Shown: in pieces, positions 22,871-28,796 of the stretch
Position numbering within the stretch: the stretch's first letter is position 1
Layout of the letters: each line of letters starts with the position of its first letter
NCBI GenBank assembly: GCA_002449305.1
Contig: DKDI01000003.1
Span: forward strand, 15,423-44,218
DNA: 28,796 nt
Direction: 5' to 3'
From: Treponema sp. UBA6852
GTDB taxonomy: Bacteria > Spirochaetota > Spirochaetia > Treponematales > Treponemataceae
The notes under the pieces: model-generated
Database searches by the model: none
What the model was told of the DNA's origin: nothing
The model's input: the letters and a program-made list of their open reading frames with translations, nothing else
Made by a program: the position numbers and the translations under genes

Positions 22871-24206
22871 TAATGAGCTTAACACAAATGTCCAAAGCAT
22901 TACAGGTCGTTCCCGTGATGAATGCATGGATAAACTTTACGACAAATATGGAACAAACTTTCAAGTGCTCGGCTGCAAAACTAGGCTTTCTGCAGGATTC
23001 CTTGGATTTTTTCAGCGTGAGCAAATTGTTTTAAGATACCAGGTTACAAATTCTTCATTGGATCAGGTTGCTTTTTCAAAGAAAGTTAATTATCCTGCAA
23101 GCTCTAGCTACACAAGAGTTTCTTCAACAGGCGGACTTCCTCTTCAAAATTCTTCTCCTATAATGCATTCTCATCAGGATTCCTTCTTGCAAAAACGCGA
23201 TGAGTTTTTAACAAAAGTAAACCCAACAGTTACAAATAATCTTCAGATCGGGCAGCTCACCAAGCAGTTCGATCAGTTTAAAAACGAAATGCAGGAGCAG
23301 ATGAAAACAATTGTTCAGGCTACTTCTGCAGAAAAGGAACATCCTTCTATTCTAAAGATTCAGGATCTTCTTGAAGAAAACGAATTTACAAAGTCTTACA
23401 TAAAAAAAATGTGTTCCAGAATGAAAAACGAATTCAGCCTTGAAGAACTTGATGATTTTGATTATGTTCAGACTTGTGTGGCGGACTGGATCGGGGAGAG
23501 TATTCCGATTGCTTTTGAAGAAAAAAAATCCGCGCCGCAAGTTATTATAATTGTTGGACCTACAGGCGTTGGAAAAACAACTACAGTTGCAAAGATGAGT
23601 TCCCGCATTTCAATCGACTATAAAAAGAACCGCGAAAAATATAAGTATCCGCCTAGAATCCGCATGATTACAACAGACACGATGCGTGTTGCCGCTATTG
23701 AGCAGCTTAAACGCTGGGCGGAAATTATAAACGTGAATGTTGACAAGGCTGAAAGTTCTGAAGATTTGAAAATTCTTTGCGACAACTATGTTTCTAATTC
23801 TGATTATATTTTTATTGATACAAGCGGCTATAGTCCGAATGATTATGAAAACATTGCAAAGATGCGCACCATTCTAAATGTTAAGAATTTAAACGAAAAT
23901 GTTTACCTTGCTATTACAGCTGGAGTGAGCGCGAAAGACTTGGAAAATATAATCCGCAATTACGAAGGATTTGATTTTAAAAGCATAATCGTTACAAAAT
24001 GCGATGAAACCACATCTTTTGGCCGTGTCATAAGCGTTTTATCAGAAAAAAACAAGCCCGTGTCATGGATTACGACAGGCCAGGATGTTTTGAATACAAT
24101 TCAGCGTGCGGATCCAAAATGGTTCTTAAAAAATCTTTCGGGATTTAAAATCAACGCAGAACATATTGAAAAAAAGTTCGGAACTGCCGATAAAGAAGCA
24201 GAGTAA
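22863..24206 (+). CDS. flhF: Flagellar biosynthesis GTPase FlhF
   Basis: SRP-type GTPase of 447 residues that fixes the number and site of flagella at the cell pole. An FlhF-specific N-terminal region (about 1-140) contains a small domain also seen in other FlhF proteins (RDECMDKLYDKYGTNFQVLG). The NG domain follows, with the P-loop GPTGVGKT at 232-239, DTMRVAAIEQLKRWAE, DTSGYSPND and TKCDE as the base-specificity site. G3 reads DTSGYS rather than the common DTAGRS. It starts inside flhA (8-base overlap), so it is translationally coupled, and it is followed by its activator flhG. Confidence 0.94.
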   Translation: MADNELNTNVQSITGRSRDECMDKLYDKYGTNFQVLGCKTRLSAGFLGFFQREQIVLRYQVTNSSLDQVAFSKKVNYPASSSYTRVSSTGGLPLQNSSPIMHSHQDSFLQKRDEFLTKVNPTVTNNLQIGQLTKQFDQFKNEMQEQMKTIVQATSAEKEHPSILKIQDLLEENEFTKSYIKKMCSRMKNEFSLEELDDFDYVQTCVADWIGESIPIAFEEKKSAPQVIIIVGPTGVGKTTTVAKMSSRISIDYKKNREKYKYPPRIRMITTDTMRVAAIEQLKRWAEIINVNVDKAESSEDLKILCDNYVSNSDYIFIDTSGYSPNDYENIAKMRTILNVKNLNENVYLAITAGVSAKDLENIIRNYEGFDFKSIIVTKCDETTSFGRVISVLSEKNKPVSWITTGQDVLNTIQRADPKWFLKNLSGFKINAEHIEKKFGTADKEAE

Positions 24207-24241
24207 TCTAAAAATTGAATCAGGGCAATAGGAGAATATAA

Positions 24242-25117
24242 ATGGAAGAACAGGCAAAAGAATTGCGCGCTCTTATGAATGAAGATAATTTCGCTAGACC
24301 GGCGGCTCCACATAAAACAAGAATAATTGCCATAACAAGCGGAAAAGGCGGAGTTGGAAAAACTAATATAGCTGTAAACATGGCGATTGCATATTCCCAG
24401 CTTGGAAAAAAAGTCATACTTATTGACGGCGACTTGGGAATGGCAAACGTAAATGTTCTTTTGAGCGTTGTTCCGCAGTACAATCTTATGCACGTAATAA
24501 ACCGTAAGAAAACAATGAATGAAATAATTTTGGATACGGAATTTGGCTTTAAATTTATTGCGGGCGCAAACGGGTTTTCTAAAATTGCAAATCTTTCAAA
24601 TGACGAGCTTGACTACTTTGCAAAGGAATTTGCTTCTCTTTCAAATGCCGACATTATCATAATAGATACTGGAGCTGGAATTTCAAACAATGTTCTTCAG
24701 TTTCTTGCTGCCGCTGATGAAGTCTATGTAATTACAACTCCTGAGCCAACCGCAATTACCGATGCCTATGGAATTATAAAAATAATCACAACAGAGCTTC
24801 TTCACAGGCAGATAAATTTAAAGCTTCTTGTAAACAGAGTTCATTCTTCTGATGAAGGAAAGCGCATTTCAGATTTGATTATAAATATTGTAGCGCAGTT
24901 CTTGAATTATAAAGTTGAATATATAGGATTTGTTTACGATGATCCTGTTGTTCAGGCTTCAGTTATACGCCAAAAGCCTTTTATGATTATAAATCCGACT
25001 TCCAAGCCTGCTGTTTGCCTAAAGCATATTGTGGGCAGAATAGAAAAAACTGATATTCCCTCGGATGCAGGGGTTTCAAACTTTCTTAAGAAGTTCCTTG
25101 GGGGCAAGAAAAAATAA
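24242..25117 (+). CDS. flhG: MinD-like ATPase FlhG
   Basis: Membrane-associating ATPase of 291 residues, partner and GTPase activator of FlhF; limits flagellar number. The N-terminal activator helix (EEQAKELRALM, matching the DQAxxLR pattern) precedes the deviant Walker A SGKGGVGKTN (33-42). Also present are the switch-type DGDLGMANVNVLL, IIIDTGAGIS and a C-terminal amphipathic stretch ending in LKKFLGGKKK that could serve as membrane anchor. AGGAG precedes the start, 35 bases after flhF. It has also been called ylxH. Confidence 0.93.
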   Translation: MEEQAKELRALMNEDNFARPAAPHKTRIIAITSGKGGVGKTNIAVNMAIAYSQLGKKVILIDGDLGMANVNVLLSVVPQYNLMHVINRKKTMNEIILDTEFGFKFIAGANGFSKIANLSNDELDYFAKEFASLSNADIIIIDTGAGISNNVLQFLAAADEVYVITTPEPTAITDAYGIIKIITTELLHRQINLKLLVNRVHSSDEGKRISDLIINIVAQFLNYKVEYIGFVYDDPVVQASVIRQKPFMIINPTSKPAVCLKHIVGRIEKTDIPSDAGVSNFLKKFLGGKKK

Positions 25118-25179
25118 ATCTTGACCTTAGAGGTGTTTTGCCTTAATCTATAAGAATATAATAAACGGGAGGAAAGAAC

Positions 25180-25917
25180 ATGTTCAATTTAAAAAATGTA
25201 GCTGCTTCTGCTGGTGTTGGATTTGTTCTGTCTTTCCTTATAAGCATTATTTCTACTCATCGTTTTTTTGTTGCTTCTTTCCGCGGAATTATTTTTGCCG
25301 TGGTTTTTGCGCTTTTGGCATTTGCGGCAGGATTTTTGAATAAAAAGTTTCTTTCTGTTGAAACTTTATCCGATTCAAAAGACGAGGCTGGAAAAAAGCC
25401 TGTTTCAAAGCCTGGTTCTGTTGTGAATATTACAATAGACGATGAAAATCTTACAGAAGATGAGGCTGCTCCAAGTTTTGATGTGAGCGCAAATAAAAAT
25501 TTCTTTAATGGCGGCGGATCTGTAGGAACGGCTTCAAAAACAGAAGAAAAAACGGAAGATGCTTCTGCAGCTGATTCTATGCAAAAAGAGGATTCTTCTG
25601 TTGATGAGCCTGTAGAAAATGCAGTTCCTGTTGTGGACTCTAGCGGGATAGAAAAAACTGAGCCTGAAACTAAGCCCGTGGCTGCGTCTTCTGAAAAAAC
25701 TGTCCAGTCGCAGGAAATAGATGCTTTGCCTGATATTGGTGTTTTTTCTGGGGAATCAGATGATGATGAAGGCGTTATAAATGACTCTGATTTTGCTCAA
25801 ACTGAATCTTCGGAAAAGCTTCCTTCTGCGCCTACAGATGGAAAAGTTTCTGTAGAACAGGATACAAAGACAATTGCAAGCGCAATAAGGACATTGCTAA
25901 AAAAAGATGAAATGTAA
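25180..25917 (+). CDS. Uncharacterised membrane protein in fla operon
   Basis: Function unknown. The 245-residue protein has two TM helices at about 8-26 and 32-52, then about 190 residues of acidic, Ser/Glu/Asp/Val/Pro-rich low-complexity sequence likely to be disordered. It ends in a basic amphipathic helix (TKTIASAIRTLLKKDEM). Both termini of the hairpin would be on the same side of the membrane, probably the cytoplasm. A gene of this kind lies between flhG and fliA in Treponema fla operons, so a motility role is likely but unproven. GGGAGGA lies just upstream. The low-complexity part makes homology hard to detect. Confidence 0.75.
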   Translation: MFNLKNVAASAGVGFVLSFLISIISTHRFFVASFRGIIFAVVFALLAFAAGFLNKKFLSVETLSDSKDEAGKKPVSKPGSVVNITIDDENLTEDEAAPSFDVSANKNFFNGGGSVGTASKTEEKTEDASAADSMQKEDSSVDEPVENAVPVVDSSGIEKTEPETKPVAASSEKTVQSQEIDALPDIGVFSGESDDDEGVINDSDFAQTESSEKLPSAPTDGKVSVEQDTKTIASAIRTLLKKDEM

Positions 25918-25986
25918 TATGGGGATATTAACGAAAATCTTTGGGAGTGAAACTTCTAAAGGTCTTCTAGCAAGGGTGTGGGATAC

Positions 25987-26775
25987 ATGGTAAATCAAAT
26001 TTTAGATGAAAACGAAGAAGCTGAACTTTGGCATGAGTATAAAAAAAGCAAATCTGTCGCAATAAGAGACCGTTTGATTCGTCAGTATATGCCCCTTGTA
26101 AAATGGGTTGCAGGACGAGTTTCCACAGGAATGCCTGACAGTGTGGAATTTGATGATCTTGTTGGATTCGGGCAGTTTGGACTTTTGGATGCCATAAATA
26201 AATTTGATATTGATAAAGGTGTAAAATTCAAGACTTATGCAACAACACGCATAAGAGGCGCGATTTTTGATGAGCTTAGAGAATTAGACTGGGTTCCACG
26301 TTCTGTGCGACAAAAGTCCCGTGAAATAGAAGACACAATTGTTGAGCTTGAATCTAAGCTTGGACGTACTGCTTCTGACGCTGAAATTGCAAAAGCCATG
26401 AACATGACGGAAGCTGAATATCAGTCGGCTGTTATGAAAGTAAGCGGAACAAGTGTTCTTTCTCTGAACGATGTTTGGTATTCAGGAGATGAAAGCGAGC
26501 ATGTTTCAATCGGGGACAGTATTGAAGCTCCAAACAGCCTTAATCCTGATGTTATCGTTGAGCGTGAAGAAATTCGCAGAGTTATAATTCAGGCTATAAA
26601 TGAACTTCCTAAAAATGAAAAAATGGTGATTGTTCTTTACTACCACGAAGATTTGTCTTTTAAGGAAATCGGTCAGGTTCTTAATGTAAGTGAAAGCCGT
26701 ATAAGTCAGCTTCATTCAAAGGCAAATTTACGTTTGCGCGCAAAACTTACAAGTGTCCGCAAAGGAATTTTTTAA
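25987..26775 (+). CDS. fliA: Motility sigma factor FliA (sigma-28)
   Basis: RNA polymerase sigma factor of 262 residues of the FliA/WhiG group. Region 2 is clear (RLIRQYMPLVKWVAGRVSTG; DLVGFGQFGLLDAINKFD; KFKTYATTRIRGAIFDELRE; LDWVPRSVRQK). Region 3 is around KLGRTASDAEIAKAMNM. Region 4 has LPKNEKMVIVLYYHEDLSFK, then EIGQVLNVSESRISQLHSKA as the helix-turn-helix. I take ATG 25987, after GGGTGTGGG; a GTG three codons upstream is the alternative. It likely reads the sigma-28-like promoter at 3535-3561. No flgM anti-sigma gene is visible in the window. Confidence 0.95.
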   Translation: MVNQILDENEEAELWHEYKKSKSVAIRDRLIRQYMPLVKWVAGRVSTGMPDSVEFDDLVGFGQFGLLDAINKFDIDKGVKFKTYATTRIRGAIFDELRELDWVPRSVRQKSREIEDTIVELESKLGRTASDAEIAKAMNMTEAEYQSAVMKVSGTSVLSLNDVWYSGDESEHVSIGDSIEAPNSLNPDVIVEREEIRRVIIQAINELPKNEKMVIVLYYHEDLSFKEIGQVLNVSESRISQLHSKANLRLRAKLTSVRKGIF

Positions 26776-26783
26776 GAGGTCTT

Positions 26784-28751
26784 ATGGTAACTCTTGACAA
26801 GCTTAGAATAGACATGGAAAAGCAGCTTGCTTTTGACAAGGACATTCATACTGTTGAAGTCCGAGCAGACACATTGGATGAATGTCTTGATGATGCGGCT
26901 GTTCAGCTTGATTCAAAAAAAAACAACCTTGAATATGAAGTTATAGAAAGGGGAAGCCAAGGCATTATTGGCCTTATGAAAAAGCCTTGGAGAATCCGTG
27001 TATATGAAAATCCTACTGTAATTCGTCAGAAAAAAGAAAAAGAAGCTGCGTCTCTTGCAGGTGATCAGGCTAGCTCAGGCAATGCCGAAAATGAAAGAGT
27101 TGACGGAATGTTCTATGTGCATAGATTTGGCTCGCGCATATTTGTTAAAGTTACGTTGCCAAAAGGTTCTGGAACTCCAGTTTCAGCATCGGATCTTATA
27201 AATGAAGCCCGGCGGCCTGACAATACTTCGCTTGATGAAAAGCTTTTAAAGAAACTTGCGGAAGACGGCACAGACAACAGCTATATGGAAGTTGGAACTT
27301 TTACCCATGTTGCGGCAGGAGACGCTGTTATGGCTGTAGATATTTCCAAGGATGAAATGCAGGCAACCATTACTGTTTCACCTCCGTCTCAAGGCGGTTC
27401 TGAAATTTCTGCAGAGAATATAAAGAATGCTTTAAAAACGCAAGGTGTTGTCGCTGGAATTGAAGAAGATAAAATAATTTCGTTTGTTGATAATCCGATT
27501 TACAATATGCCTTATGAAGTTGCGGCGGCGATTCTTCCTGTTAATGGAACTGACGCATATATTGATTACAAATTCGAAACTGACAAGACAAAACTTAGGC
27601 TAAAGGAAACTGCGAATGGCCAGGTTGACTTTAAAGAGCTTAACCTTATTCAAAACGTTGTTGTTGGACAGCCTTTGGCAGTAAAAGTTCTTCCTCTACG
27701 CGGAAAAGGCGGAAAAACTATTCTTGGCCGTTATCTTGAAGCAAAAAATGGAAAAGACATTCCGATTCCGCTTGGACAAAACACAAAGCTTGATTCAGAT
27801 GGACGCACTGTTATTGCAGAAAAAAACGGAAACGTAACTTTGGTTGGCGACAAAATTACAGTTGAAGAAGTTTACGAAGTTCCAGGCGTTAACATTAAAT
27901 CTGGAAACATAACTTACATGGGGACTGTTGTTTGCCGCGGAAACGTTGAAGATGGATTCAGCATAAAGGCAGACGGAAACATAGAAATTTATGGTTCTGT
28001 TGGAAACTGCCATATTGAAGCTGGCGGCGATATTGTTATTTCTCAAGGTGTGATGGGTCGTGATGAGGGCGAAATAATTACAAGCAAATCTGTCTGGGCA
28101 AGATTCCTTCAGAATGTAAAAGTTACAGCGGAAGAATATGTTGTTGTAAACGACAATATCATGAACAGCAATGTTACTGCGATGAAAAAAATTCTCTTGA
28201 AGGGAAAGAGAGCTTCTATTATTGGCGGACATCTTTTTGCGACAGAGGAAATTACTGCGAAAAACATTGGCTCTTCTGGCGGCGGAATAGAAACGATTCT
28301 CGAAGTTGGTTTTGATCCAAAGGCAAAACTTAGGTTGCAGGAACTTCAGGAAATGCAGTCAAATGTTGTTAAGCAGCTTGAAGAAGTTGACTTGAATATT
28401 TCAACGCTGGAAAACCAGAAAAAAGTGCGCCGTTCACTTCCAAAGGAAAAAGAGGAAACTCTTGCGAACTTAAGAAATCAGCGTGTTGATTTGATGGATT
28501 CAAGTGAAAAAATGACAACTGAAATTAATGAAATCAACGCTCATAATAGGGAACTAAAAGTTGTTGGGTGTGTTAATGCAAGCGGAACTGTTTATCCTGG
28601 CGCAAAAATTCTTGTGCGAGATGAAATTGATGAAGTCCGCTCTGAATGCAAAGCTGTAACTTTCTATTTTGACAGCGGATTTGTAAAACGCAAAAAATAT
28701 GAACCTGCCCAAGATTCTGATGAAATGGAAAAGCCAGACGGATACAAATAA
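26784..28751 (+). CDS. FapA family protein with Jag-N domain
   Basis: Cytoplasmic protein of 655 residues. An N-terminal Jag-N-like domain (about 22-75; VEVRADTLDECLDDAAVQLD and the GSQGIIGLMKKPWRIRVYE end) precedes a DUF342/FapA region (about 190-530) with a repetitive beta-helix look (GNIEIYGSVGNCHIEAGGDI; VICRGNV-like turns). A coiled coil follows at about 525-585, and then a last beta segment. Jag-N is found in RNA-binding Jag/KhpB proteins, and FapA proteins have been tied to polymer or cell-surface functions; the role here is unknown. It starts 8 bases after fliA behind AGAGG, so it is in the same operon and may belong to motility or its regulation. Confidence 0.82.
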   Translation: MVTLDKLRIDMEKQLAFDKDIHTVEVRADTLDECLDDAAVQLDSKKNNLEYEVIERGSQGIIGLMKKPWRIRVYENPTVIRQKKEKEAASLAGDQASSGNAENERVDGMFYVHRFGSRIFVKVTLPKGSGTPVSASDLINEARRPDNTSLDEKLLKKLAEDGTDNSYMEVGTFTHVAAGDAVMAVDISKDEMQATITVSPPSQGGSEISAENIKNALKTQGVVAGIEEDKIISFVDNPIYNMPYEVAAAILPVNGTDAYIDYKFETDKTKLRLKETANGQVDFKELNLIQNVVVGQPLAVKVLPLRGKGGKTILGRYLEAKNGKDIPIPLGQNTKLDSDGRTVIAEKNGNVTLVGDKITVEEVYEVPGVNIKSGNITYMGTVVCRGNVEDGFSIKADGNIEIYGSVGNCHIEAGGDIVISQGVMGRDEGEIITSKSVWARFLQNVKVTAEEYVVVNDNIMNSNVTAMKKILLKGKRASIIGGHLFATEEITAKNIGSSGGGIETILEVGFDPKAKLRLQELQEMQSNVVKQLEEVDLNISTLENQKKVRRSLPKEKEETLANLRNQRVDLMDSSEKMTTEINEINAHNRELKVVGCVNASGTVYPGAKILVRDEIDEVRSECKAVTFYFDSGFVKRKKYEPAQDSDEMEKPDGYK

Positions 28752-28776
28752 AAATCTGGCTTGAAGATTCGTTAAT

Positions 28777-28796
28777 AGCCCGAATGTCGAGTTTTG
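28777..28796 (+). repeat. Start of a further dispersed repeat copy at right edge
   Basis: AGCCCGAATGTCGAGTTTT matches the reverse complement of 55-73 at 16 of 19 positions. The match is short and cut by the window end; it suggests that a repeat related to the left-edge copy, in opposite orientation, begins here. No terminator is seen between fapA and this point. Confidence 0.4.

Noticed and set aside
22166..22927. Long minus-strand open frame of 253 codons within flhA
   Set aside because: It lies fully antisense to the conserved flhA coding sequence and the start of flhF, has no ribosome site, and its composition (Arg/Asn/Phe/Lys-rich) is that of a reverse-frame shadow.
25118..25179. Promoter between flhG and the unknown membrane protein gene
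   Set aside because: TTGACC at 25121 is a good -35, but TATAAG is 22 bases away, too far for a normal spacer, and no good -10 exists at 16-18 bases.

Overview
The window comes from a low-GC spirochaete, most likely a Treponema. The evidence is the spirochaete-type flagellar (fla) gene order, the spirochaete-specific genes flbB and flbD, a two-part FliM/FliY switch, and a 463-residue FlgE whose Lys165 and Cys178 match the residues that form the lysinoalanine hook cross-link in Treponema. The genus is inferred from these features; no database search was run.

Layout. (1) 1-3343: a minus-strand methyl-accepting chemotaxis protein diverges from a plus-strand hexokinase. (2) 3356-3509: a short MITE-like inverted-repeat element. 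Parts of its core recur at the left edge, and a related sequence lies at the right edge. (3) 3535-7654: fla block 1 (flbB, fliK, flgD, flgE). It follows a well-formed sigma-28-like promoter and ends at a strong intrinsic terminator. (4) 7718-12015: a non-flagellar insert holding rpoZ, miaA, a minus-strand sensor kinase/response regulator pair, a 9 x 22 bp tandem repeat and an HD-domain phosphohydrolase. (5) 12088-28751: fla block 2 (flbD, motA, motB, fliL, fliM, fliY, fliO, fliP, fliQ, fliR, flhB, flhA, flhF, flhG, a membrane protein, fliA, fapA), densely packed and all on the plus strand.

How the genes fit together. Block 1 encodes a collar protein, hook-length control, the hook cap and the hook. 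Block 2 encodes the stator (MotAB, FliL), the switch (FliM, FliY), the export gate (FliOPQR, FlhAB), the GTPase/ATPase pair that controls flagellar number and place (FlhF, FlhG) and the motility sigma factor FliA. The sigma-28-like site in front of block 1 suggests that FliA, encoded at the end of block 2, feeds back on hook genes. The chemotaxis receptor would signal through CheA/CheY, which are not in this window, to the CheY-binding N-termini of FliM and FliY. The rod, MS-ring and export-ATPase genes (flgBC, fliEFGHIJ), which precede flbB in Borrelia-type fla operons, are not upstream of flbB here.

I found no convincing new defence, mobile or biosynthetic system. The least explained items are the 22-bp palindromic tandem repeat, the apparent leaderless starts around it, and the Met/Gln-rich linker of FliY.
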